Assembly: GCF_040703125.1 (NCBI RefSeq) | Contig: NZ_CP160035.1 | Coordinates: forward strand, 1,674,001 to 1,738,000 | Direction of reading: 5' to 3' | Length of the DNA: 64,000 bases | From: Flavobacterium ovatum | GTDB lineage: Bacteria; Bacteroidota; Bacteroidia; Flavobacteriales; Flavobacteriaceae | Shown: piece after piece, positions 57,496 through 64,000 of the stretch | How the letters are laid out: every line of letters begins with the position of its first letter | Position numbering within the stretch: position 1 is the stretch's first letter | Notes under the pieces: generated by a model | What the model saw: the letters and a program-made list of their open reading frames with translations, nothing else | Database searches by the model: none | What the model was told of the DNA's origin: nothing | Made by a program: the position numbers and the translations under genes

Positions 57496-58863
57496 TTATT
57501 TAATAGGACGTATTTTTACATTTTTGAAAGAAACCAAATCCCCATGGTCTTGCAATAAAATTTGGCCTTTGTCTAATTCTCCAAAATTTGGCCATTTGGC
57601 ATATTTACTTTCAGAAACTAATTTCCTATAAGCAGGACTCTTTCTTTCGTATTCTAATACTTTTACTCCATTTAACCAATGTTCTACATGATTGTTTTTG
57701 GAAATAATATAAGCAGTATTCCATTCCCCAATTGCGTTGATTGGTTTGTTGACATCCGCTTTAATCAAGTCGTATAAAGAACTAACGGTTCTACTTCCTT
57801 CCTTGTTTCCTAATTTCGCATCAGGATGTAAAGCATCATCTAAAACTTGATATTCTAGTCCAATAGATGACCCTTCTCCTTTATTGATGTTTGTATCTAC
57901 ATAATATTTAATTCCGCTATTCGCACCAGGTGTTAACTTGAAATCAACTGACAATTCAAAATCACCATAATCTTTAGTAGTTACAATATCTCCGCCTGCG
58001 TTAGATTCAGCTCCTCCAGAAGACAAAACACTTAATACACCATTTTCAATTTTCCATCCTTTGTTTGGAAATATTTCTAATTTAGCACCTCGCCAACCAT
58101 TAGTCGTTTCACCATCCCATAAAAGATGCCATTCATTTTTATTCTCATCAATCGTCAATTGATTTTTAGTGATGATTGGTTTTACAGATGATTTTTGAGA
58201 ATATTTAGTTACATTGTTAGAAATGATTTTAATGTTTTTCCAAATAATTTCTGTTCCTTCTTTTTTACTGCTATGTACTTGTAAACAAATAAAACCTTTA
58301 GCTGTTTTTTCATCTACCAAATGTGCTGCTGCAACACCATTCACCCAAGTTTTTATCGTATCACCAATGGCTTCAATGCGATAATGGTTCCAATCATTTT
58401 GCTTAAAAGCATTTTGTGCAGTTGGGTTTTTATCCATACTATTCAACCAGCCACGTCTCGCCTCATCATAAATACCACCACTAAATGCACGTGCAGAAGG
58501 ATCAATTTCTACTTGATAGCCATGTACTCGGCCATCTCTATAATTTGGAAAGCTATTGCTACGTATTTGAATTCCCGAATTCATACTAGGGTCAACTTTA
58601 AAATCTAGTTCTAAAATAAAATCGCCATACATTTTATCAGTCGTTAAGAAGGAATTTGGTGAATTAAGAACTGTGCTACCTACTATAGTTCCACTTCTTG
58701 CCGAATACTTTGCTTCCCCTCCTAATTGGTGCCATCCCTTTAATGTTTTACCATCAAATAAATTAGTCCATGGGGTTTTGTCTTTTTATGCTATGGCACA
58801 ATTTCCGAAGCTAATTGTTATTAAAAGTGTAACTACCTTTAACATTGCGGTCTTTTTAATCAT
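57496..58863 (-). pseudogene. Double DUF1080 (3-keto-disaccharide hydrolase-like) gene with in-frame stop
   Basis: Read from ATG 58863 the frame gives MIKKTAMLKVVTLLITISFGNCAIA, a signal peptide, then TAA at 58788-58786, then KDKTPWTNLFDGKTLKGW without change of frame to 57496. One C-to-T change (CAA to TAA; Gln after the Ala-x-Ala site is usual) explains it. Downstream are two DUF1080 domains, beginning at TNLFDGKTLKGW and HLLWDGETTNGW. The longest open stretch starts at Met 58632, inside domain 1 and without export signal. DUF1080 members act on 3-keto disaccharides; next to the two Gfo/Idh enzymes this fits a 3-keto sugar pathway. Confidence 0.87.
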
Positions 58864-59620
58864 AAAAATTAGTTTTAGTTATATTTTTTTAAATTAGTAT
58901 TTTTATTAGCGATTTCTATAGATTAATTATTCAAAATTATAGAGAGAAGTGGCAGACTATTCGCTTTACAGCAATCTGAGACTTATGCTAACTATTTTAA
59001 AAAAATTTCAACTAATATACCATACTATTTTGATTATTTTTTACTGTAAGAAATTTTTGTTTTGTTTTGAAGCAGTTTTTATCGTGTTTAAAATTGAAAA
59101 CTTTTTTCGTTTGGCCTGTTGTGCAGATAAGAGACCTATTAATTTTGGCTTCTGTATTTCTTGCTAATGGAGATAAACGAAGATGTCGGTTTTGGATGGA
59201 GACAGATTATATGTTTTGATGATTATAATAGGTCTAGGTCTTGGAGTTTTTTTTTTCGAGCCAATTTTATATTATCCCCCATTTGCTCTAAAGGGCGTTG
59301 GTGAATGGGGAATAAGATTTGTTTTTTTGCGCTCATTTCTATTGTTGTTCATTAATATGAACAATAATAGCGAATATGTAAATAATAATAAACATTCTAT
59401 CTTGGTTGCTTTAATTGCTGTTTAAGCTCTCCTGTACTAAATGCTGTTATTAATTTTGTTTTGTAACTTATTCTAGATTGCATTTTGAAGAATATGCGCT
59501 GGGAAAAAGTAGTTAGAAAAAGAGATACTCTCAAAAGGAAACAGCAACAGGTCAATAAATAACCTCAGATTGTAAAACTTACACAGTTTATGAGATAGTG
59601 CTTGTCTTTTTAATAAAATA
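58864..59620. other. 757-bp gap without a recognisable gene
   Basis: An AT-rich stretch between the DUF1080 gene and the Crp-family regulator. The only notable site is a -7-like box, TAATTTTG on the minus strand (58939-58932), which may serve the DUF1080 gene. A short open frame at 59183-59425 (80 residues, one hydrophobic run) has no family features. I see no repeats or tRNA here; a decayed gene is possible. Confidence 0.5.
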
Positions 59621-60202
59621 TTATTTCAAAACTTTAGATTTTACTCTGCTCAATGTTTCTTGAGAAATATTTAAATAGGAAGCAACAATTTTATTTGGTA
59701 GTCTTCTAACAATATTTGGATTTATCTGGAATAATTGGCTGTATCTCTCTTTTGCATCAAGTGCTGTAAAGGACATTAATCGCTTTAGATTGTTTACATA
59801 TGCTTTTTCTAAATAAATGTTGTAAAAATCCTTCCATTTTGGGACCTCTAATAAAAGTTGTCTAAAATCCTCGTGACTGATGCTTAAAAGTTCACAATTT
59901 TCGATGGCTTGAATGTTTTCTTCTGCGGGTTCCTTTGTTATAAAACTGACCAGAGCAGTAGCAAATTGATTTTCAAAAGCAATGTATCTTGTAATGTCTT
60001 TTTCTTCACCATTTATAAAAAAAATTCTTAGGCAGCCTTTGTTGACAAAATAACTGTATTTGCTTATTTGTCCTTGAGAAAGTAGAATTTCTTTCTTTTT
60101 TGTTTCAATAATTTTAAAATAGGGAAGTATGATTTGTAAATCTTCTTCTGTAAAATCAACTTGTTTTTTGAGAAAAGTAGTAAGGCTGTGGGTATCGTTC
60201 AT
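59621..60202 (-). CDS. Crp/Fnr family transcriptional regulator
   Basis: 193 residues, the normal length. An N-terminal cyclic-nucleotide-binding-like barrel (KKKEILLSQGQISKYSYFVNKGCLRIFFINGEEKDITRYI) leads to a C-terminal helix-turn-helix (LPNKIVASYLNISQETLSRVKSKVLK). No FNR cysteines are seen. Its ATG directly abuts the ribB stop codon, so it is translated with ribB. A perfect TTTGAC-N4-GTCAAA site lies before ribB and probably allows autoregulation. Confidence 0.9.
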   Translation of the reverse strand: MNDTHSLTTFLKKQVDFTEEDLQIILPYFKIIETKKKEILLSQGQISKYSYFVNKGCLRIFFINGEEKDITRYIAFENQFATALVSFITKEPAEENIQAIENCELLSISHEDFRQLLLEVPKWKDFYNIYLEKAYVNNLKRLMSFTALDAKERYSQLFQINPNIVRRLPNKIVASYLNISQETLSRVKSKVLK

Positions 60203-60865
60203 TTATTTATAATCTCTGACAAATTTACGATATTGAACGATATCTTCTATGGTTAATACAATCAAATCATGTTCTTCGGCAAATTCTATAATAGTATTAA
60301 TTTGAGCCATGGTTCCGTCGGGATTCATCAATTCACAAAGTACCGCTTCTGGGTGTAAATCGGCTAATTTCATTAAATCGATACTACCTTCAGTATGTCC
60401 TTTTCGCTCAAGTACTCCATTATCTTTACCTCTTAATGGAAAAATATGTCCTGGCCTTGATATATCAGTACTCACTGCGTTTATATTGCAAGCCGTTTGA
60501 ATCGTTTTTAATCTATCAGAAGCTGAAACACCAGTAGTTATTCCTTCTTTTGCCTCTATTGAAATGGTGAAGGGTGTTTGAAAAGTACTCGTATTTTCCT
60601 TTACCATATAAGGCAGTTGAAGTATGTCCGCTTTTTCGTTACTTAAACAAAGACAAACAATACCACTACACTCTCTAATCATCAATGCCATATTGGCTAC
60701 TGACATAGTATGCGCTGAAAAAATTAAATCTCCTTCATTCTCTCTGTCTTTATCGTCTAGTAAGATAATTCCTTTTCCGTTTTGAAGATGCTTTAATGCT
60801 TTATTTACACGTTCTATACTTGTGTAATTTAAACTGGCCAATGGTCTTGTCGCTATAGCTGTCAT
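60203..60865 (-). CDS. ribB: 3,4-dihydroxy-2-butanone 4-phosphate synthase
   Basis: 220 residues with only the DHBP synthase domain, no GTP cyclohydrolase II part. Motifs: [18 protein letters not shown] near the N-terminus and the [31 protein letters not shown] block with catalytic residues. It converts ribulose 5-phosphate to the four-carbon riboflavin precursor. The stop codon touches the start of the Crp-family gene. No FMN riboswitch is visible upstream; control is more likely through the Crp-type site. Confidence 0.95.
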   Translation of the reverse strand: MTAIATRPLASLNYTSIERVNKALKHLQNGKGIILLDDKDRENEGDLIFSAHTMSVANMALMIRECSGIVCLCLSNEKADILQLPYMVKENTSTFQTPFTISIEAKEGITTGVSASDRLKTIQTACNINAVSTDISRPGHIFPLRGKDNGVLERKGHTEGSIDLMKLADLHPEAVLCELMNPDGTMAQINTIIEFAEEHDLIVLTIEDIVQYRKFVRDYK

Positions 60866-60880
60866 TTTTTATTTTTTTTA

Positions 60881-60888
60881 CAAATCTA
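60881..60888 (-). promoter_or_regulatory. -7 promoter element of ribB-crp
   Basis: Minus strand reads TAGATTTG, exact match to TAnnTTTG, 15 bp before the ribB ATG. A -33 TTG at normal spacing is missing, as is usual for activator-dependent promoters. Confidence 0.55.
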
Positions 60889-60909
60889 GAATAGTTACGT
60901 ATCAAATTG

Positions 60910-60925
60910 TTTGACCTAAGTCAAA
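60910..60925. promoter_or_regulatory. Crp/Fnr-type operator upstream of ribB
   Basis: TTTGAC-ctaa-GTCAAA, a perfect 6+6 inverted repeat with a 4-bp spacer, the geometry of FNR-like sites. Its centre is about 29.5 bp from the -7 box, which would put it near -41 relative to the start of transcription, the class II activator position. The adjacent gene encodes a Crp/Fnr-family protein. Confidence 0.6.
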
Positions 60926-61301
60926 GAATAAAACTTTTTTTATTTCAAAAACAGGAGAATATTTTGTCTGGGATTCAGGTGTTGTTTTAACTTTTGGTTC
61001 TTACTGCTTAGCTATCAATAAGGAAATAGCTTAGTGTGTTTTGTCGATTTTGTAAGGAGTTGTTTTTGTCGATTTCAAGTATATAGAGATTTTAACAACT
61101 TATCATTATTTTTATCAACTAGTAGTAAGATGTGGATCTATTCTACTGTTTGTTTTAAGATTTAGTTTAATAGCTTTAAAAGTTTAGAAGTATATTAAAT
61201 TTTTTTTACTATTTGTAAAACATCCTATTTTGAAGCGAGGAGTATTAAAATGATCTTAAAAGTTATCGAGGGTTAATCAGTGGTGATTTTAGAGCATAAA
61301 A
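60926..61301. other. Intergenic gap between ribB operator and tRNA terminator
   Basis: About 375 bp of AT-rich DNA without an open frame of interest. The sequence ttttgtcgattt occurs twice at short distance (around 61038 and 61066). I see no gene, repeat family or riboswitch. Confidence 0.4.
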
Positions 61302-61327
61302 AAAGCTTCATATTTCTATGAAGCTTT
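61302..61327. terminator. Terminator of the tandem tRNA genes
   Basis: Arms aaagcttcata (61302-61312) and tatgaagcttt (61317-61327), loop tttc, with an A run on the left that gives a T tract on the minus strand. It is 5 bp downstream of the second tRNA on that strand. Confidence 0.85.
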
Positions 61328-61332
61328 CTTAG

Positions 61333-61405
61333 TAGCGGGAACTGGACTCGAACCAGTGACCTTCGGGTTATGAGCCCGACGAGCTGCCTACTGCTCTATC
61401 CCGCG
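61333..61405 (-). tRNA. Initiator tRNA-fMet (CAT), downstream copy
   Basis: A 73-nt cloverleaf read on the minus strand: acceptor cgcggga/tcccgct, anticodon CAT in the stem ggg-ctcataa-ccc, T arm actgg-ttcgagt-ccagt. The three G-C pairs in the anticodon stem and the unpaired position 1-72 (C opposite U) mark an initiator tRNA. CCA is not encoded. Identical to the copy at 61432-61504. Confidence 0.88.
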
Positions 61406-61431
61406 ATATACGGTAAATTTAATAAACTTAG

Positions 61432-61504
61432 TAGCGGGAACTGGACTCGAACCAGTGACCTTCGGGTTATGAGCCCGACGAGCTGCCTACTGCTCTATCC
61501 CGCG
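61432..61504 (-). tRNA. Initiator tRNA-fMet (CAT), upstream copy
   Basis: Same 73-nt sequence as 61333-61405, 26 bp upstream on the minus strand. The two were probably made by tandem duplication and are transcribed together from the promoter at 61648-61677, ending at the hairpin 61302-61327. Confidence 0.88.
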
Positions 61505-61647
61505 ATATATTATAAACTTGTGTTTTTTAAAACAGTGCTAGGCTAGCTTTGTTTATTAGTATTGCACAAAATGTTTTCAGAACTTATTTCCTCTTAAGGG
61601 ATGTGAATCAGTGAGGTTGCTAATGTATTTCCTCGTTGTTTCGGGTG

Positions 61648-61677
61648 CAAAGATACATATAAATTCTAGATTTACAA
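61648..61677 (-). promoter_or_regulatory. Strong promoter of the tRNA operon
   Basis: Minus strand: TTG (61677-61675), 19-bp spacer, exact -7 box TATCTTTG (61655-61648). It is the best-formed promoter in the window. The expected transcript has a leader of about 135 nt before the first tRNA. Confidence 0.6.
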
Positions 61678-61725
61678 CACAGAATTTTAAAAAATGTTTT
61701 ATTTTATCTATTGACTTGATATGAC

Positions 61726-61733
61726 TACCTTTG
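61726..61733 (+). promoter_or_regulatory. -7 promoter element of era
   Basis: TACCTTTG, exact match to TAnnTTTG, 21 bp before the era ATG. The era and tRNA promoters point away from each other in the same region. Confidence 0.5.
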
Positions 61734-61754
61734 CAGCATTAAAAAAATAAGGAA

Positions 61755-62636
61755 ATGGCACACAAGGCAGGTTTTGTAAATATTATAGGGAATCCTAATG
61801 TAGGGAAGTCAACGCTAATGAATGCGTTTGTTGGGGAAAGATTGTCTATTATTACCTCAAAAGCACAAACAACACGACATAGAATTCTAGGAATTGTAAA
61901 CGGAGAAGACTTTCAATTAATACTTTCGGATACTCCTGGGATTATCAAACCCGCTTACGAAATGCAGGCATCGATGATGAATTTTGTGAAATCGGCTTTT
62001 GAAGATGCTGATATCTTGATTTATATGGTTGAGATTGGAGAGCAAGATTTGAAAGATGAAGCTTTTTTTAATAAAATTATCCATTCAAAAATTCCTGTAT
62101 TGTTGTTGTTGAATAAAATTGACAATTCAAACCAAGAGCAATTAGAAGGACAAGTAGCTTTTTGGACGGAGAAAGTACCAAATGCCGAAATTTATCCAAT
62201 TTCTGCTTTGAAGAATTTTAATGTTCCTGAGGTTTTTGGACGTATTTTGGAATTATTGCCGGAATCACCAGCGTATTATCCAAAAGATCAATTGACAGAT
62301 AAGCCGGAACGTTTCTTTGTAAATGAAACCATTCGTGAGAAAATCTTATTGAACTACAGTAAAGAGATTCCGTATGCAGTAGAAATTGTTACAGAGGAAT
62401 TTGTAGAAACAGAAAACATTATCAAAATCCGTTCGCTGATTATGGTGGAGCGTGATACACAAAAAGGTATCATCATTGGTCATAAAGGTGCTGCTTTGAA
62501 AAAAGTAGGAGTGGAGTCTCGTGAGGATTTGGAGAAATTCTTTGGAAAACAAATTCACATCGAATTGTATGTGAAGGTAAATAAAAACTGGAGAAGCAAC
62601 GCTAATATGTTGAAGCGTTTCGGATATAATCAATAA
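61755..62636 (+). CDS. era: GTPase Era
   Basis: 293 residues, normal size. GTPase motifs: G1 GNPNVGKST, G2/G3 region with ILSDTPGI, G4 NKID; the C-terminal KH domain includes the GxxG-like IIGHKGAALKKVG. Era binds 16S rRNA and supports 30S maturation at the membrane/cytoplasm. It is the upstream gene of an era - hypothetical - der region; its terminator lies at 62697-62732. Confidence 0.97.
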   Translation: MAHKAGFVNIIGNPNVGKSTLMNAFVGERLSIITSKAQTTRHRILGIVNGEDFQLILSDTPGIIKPAYEMQASMMNFVKSAFEDADILIYMVEIGEQDLKDEAFFNKIIHSKIPVLLLLNKIDNSNQEQLEGQVAFWTEKVPNAEIYPISALKNFNVPEVFGRILELLPESPAYYPKDQLTDKPERFFVNETIREKILLNYSKEIPYAVEIVTEEFVETENIIKIRSLIMVERDTQKGIIIGHKGAALKKVGVESREDLEKFFGKQIHIELYVKVNKNWRSNANMLKRFGYNQ

Positions 62637-62696
62637 TAAAAGAATGTATAGGCGTAGGGACACGACCCGTTCGTATCTTGATTAAATAAAAATTTA

Positions 62697-62732
62697 AAAT
62701 CAGTATTGGAATTTATTTCGAATGCTGATTTT
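62697..62732 (+). terminator. Terminator of era
   Basis: Arms aaaatcagtatt (62697-62708) and aatgctgatttt (62721-62732), with G-U pairing allowed, followed by a T run to 62738. Confidence 0.75.
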
Positions 62733-62738
62733 TTTTTT

Positions 62739-62880
62739 AGCCCAGATCGAAATGGAAGCCCCGCAGTGAAAAAAGGTTGTTGTTGCTGGGGTTGCAGAGC
62801 GACCGGAGGAAGCTCCTGCAAGCGCATTGCAACAACTCCTTTTTGAGCGAGGAGTTGTAATGGAGAGCTGGATTGGCTTC
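62739..62880. repeat. REP-like intergenic element, AGCCCAGAT type
   Basis: A GC-rich 142-bp block beginning agcccagatcgaaatggaag, with nested stems (gttgttgc/gcaacaac; acaactcc 62832-62839 with ggagttgt 62851-62858) and ending ctggattggcttc. The start-to-end layout (agccc-aga...gaag ... ggagagc-gga) resembles another dispersed element type of Flavobacterium intergenic regions. It separates the convergent era and membrane-protein genes. Confidence 0.55.
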
Positions 62881-62886
62881 TAATTA

Positions 62887-63384
62887 TTAAGATGCAATAA
62901 TGTCTTGGTATAATTTTTCGAGTTCTTTCATTTGGTCGTTGCCGTTATGTCTGATTTGGCGAGCGATGAAATACAGTAGAAACCAGCAAAACACCATAAG
63001 TCCTAAAACGATAAAGTCTAAGGTTAGGGAGTTTTTTAAGATATAATTGGAATACAGTATGCCACAGAAAACGAGAAAAACCCCCGCAATCATAAAGTGA
63101 AGGAACATAAAGAAAGTCCACAGCATTTGGTCGGGGCCATAAAGACCGCGAATATGGGTTTCGTTTTCGGATGTGCTTTCGAATTCGAGATGTAAATGTG
63201 GGGAGTAATACCTTTTTTTAGGTCCGATGATGTGTAGCCAAGCATGGTTTTTACTCGTTTTTACAAAGTAGTTTTCGTTTTTGATTTTACCGAAATCTTT
63301 GAACTTTTGTTCTAAGTCCGTTGCTTTTTGTGGTAGGTCGTTGTAAAAACGTAACAAGAGTCTAACTTCCTTATCGACTTCCAT
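62887..63384 (-). CDS. Small membrane protein between era and der
   Basis: 165 residues: a polar N-terminal part (VDKEVRLLLRFYNDLPQKATDLEQKFKDFGKI) and two adjacent membrane segments near 95-150 (MLWTFFMFLHFMIAGVFLVFCGILY and LDFIVLGLMVFCWFLLYFIA). No catalytic motif is seen. Despite its position between two GTPase genes it has no G motifs. Divergent from der. Function unknown. Confidence 0.7.
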   Translation of the reverse strand: MEVDKEVRLLLRFYNDLPQKATDLEQKFKDFGKIKNENYFVKTSKNHAWLHIIGPKKRYYSPHLHLEFESTSENETHIRGLYGPDQMLWTFFMFLHFMIAGVFLVFCGILYSNYILKNSLTLDFIVLGLMVFCWFLLYFIARQIRHNGNDQMKELEKLYQDIIAS

Positions 63385-63451
63385 ATATTGGTTGGGTTTT
63401 GGTTGAAAATGCTAATATATCAAAAAAAATGAAACTCAAGGTTTTAAACAC

Positions 63452-63459
63452 TACCTTTG
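63452..63459 (+). promoter_or_regulatory. -7 promoter element of der
   Basis: TACCTTTG, exact match to TAnnTTTG, 22 bp before the der ATG and identical to the era -7 box. Confidence 0.5.
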
Positions 63460-63481
63460 CCGAATAATTGAAAAATAGATT

Positions 63482-64000
63482 ATGAATAACATTGTTGCGA
63501 TAGTAGGAAGACCTAATGTAGGGAAATCAACCCTTTTTAATAGGCTGATACAAAGAAGAGAAGCTATTGTAGATTCAGTTTCGGGGGTTACCCGTGATAG
63601 AAACTATGGTAAAAGCGAGTGGAACGGAAAAGAGTTTTCTGTGATTGATACAGGTGGATATGTGCGTGGATCTGATGACGTGTTTGAAGGAGAGATTCGC
63701 AAGCAAGTAGAATTAGCTATTGACGAAGCAGATGTGATCATCTTTGTAGTTGATGTTGAGGAAGGAATTACGCCGATGGATGATACTGTGGCGAAGTTGT
63801 TGCGTAAGGTGAAAAAACCTGTAATTTTGGCCGTTAATAAGGTTGATAATGCCATGCGTGAGAAAGATGCGATTGAGTTTTATAACCTTGGATTGGGTGA
63901 ATATTACACATTTGCAAGTATCTCAGGTAGTGGAACAGGAGATTTATTGGATGCTTTGATTAAAGCTTTTCCGGAGAAACCAGAGGTTGAAGAAACTTCT
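63482..64000 (+). CDS. der: GTPase Der, N-terminal part
   Basis: 173 codons to the window edge. The first G domain is complete: G1 [10 protein letters not shown], switch region [12 protein letters not shown]3 DTGG, G4 NKVD. Der has two G domains and a KH-like domain and assists 50S ribosome assembly; the second domain lies beyond the window. The start ATG follows a clear -7 box. Confidence 0.96.
   Translation, partial: MNNIVAIVGRPNVGKSTLFNRLIQRREAIVDSVSGVTRDRNYGKSEWNGKEFSVIDTGGYVRGSDDVFEGEIRKQVELAIDEADVIIFVVDVEEGITPMDDTVAKLLRKVKKPVILAVNKVDNAMREKDAIEFYNLGLGEYYTFASISGSGTGDLLDALIKAFPEKPEVEETS

Noticed and set aside
57496-58632. DUF1080 gene taken as a complete gene from Met at 58632
   Set aside because: The start falls inside the first domain; the frame continues upstream to a signal peptide with one TAA between.
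59183-59425. 80-residue open frame with one hydrophobic run in the gap before the Crp-family gene
   Set aside because: No recognisable family, odd Asn-rich end, no clear promoter; probably chance or a decayed gene.
60866-61000. Possible FMN riboswitch before ribB
   Set aside because: None of the conserved FMN-element blocks is visible on either strand.

Overview
The window is AT-rich DNA from a member of the Flavobacteriaceae, most likely a Flavobacterium. The evidence is the gliding / type IX secretion operon gldKLMN behind topA and a formimidoylglutamase-like gene, the exosortase variant XrtF, frequent Bacteroidetes-type -7 elements (TAnnTTTG), and an almost complete lack of Shine-Dalgarno sequences. 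Several genes appear to use TTG starts.

Layout. 1-1.3 kb: the start of a free-methionine sulfoxide reductase gene and the xrtF pair. 1.3-9.2 kb: a cluster of three transglutaminase-fold proteins (one fused to a DUF2126 putative amidoligase) around a circularly permuted ATP-grasp/alpha-E fusion, probably a peptide- or amide-bond-forming system with unknown product. 9.4-11.6 kb: an ATP-cone/restriction-endonuclease-fold protein and a beta-CASP metallo-beta-lactamase protein. 11.8-19.9 kb: DedA, a small secreted protein, then dabA-dabB-sulP-DUF2490, a predicted inorganic-carbon uptake cluster. 20-22.4 kb: a large cell-envelope protein. 22.8-29.5 kb (minus strand): miaB, a sigma-54 enhancer-binding protein, lptE, a TPR protein and secG, then groS-groL as a separate unit. 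29.7-35.3 kb: glycerol use (outer-membrane protein, glpF, glpK, glpD) with a divergent DeoR-family regulator. 35.5-43.9 kb: topA, arginase-fold protein, gldKLMN. 44-52.6 kb: housekeeping and lipid genes (FAD oxidoreductase, DUF983, ABC-F, App1 phosphatase divergent from a diacylglycerol kinase, acyltransferase, pterin dehydratase, DUF1761, LRR protein). 52.7-54.45 kb: a complete IS1182-like element sitting inside the terminator hairpin of the LRR gene. 54.5-58.9 kb: a sugar-oxidation cluster (two Tat-exported Gfo/Idh/MocA oxidoreductases and a double DUF1080 protein interrupted by one nonsense codon). 59.6-60.9 kb: ribB with a Crp/Fnr-family regulator. 61.3-61.5 kb: two identical initiator tRNA genes. 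61.7-64 kb: era, a small membrane protein and the 5' part of der.

Most interesting points: the transglutaminase/ATP-grasp/amidoligase locus; the DabAB-SulP-DUF2490 cluster in an apparent heterotroph; the IS insertion that split a terminator, with an 8-bp target duplication; the TAA codon in the DUF1080 signal peptide; a Crp-type operator about 41 bp upstream of the expected ribB start; and an arginase-fold protein lacking several metal ligands beside the gliding genes. No CRISPR array, rRNA, prophage or obvious defence island was seen.
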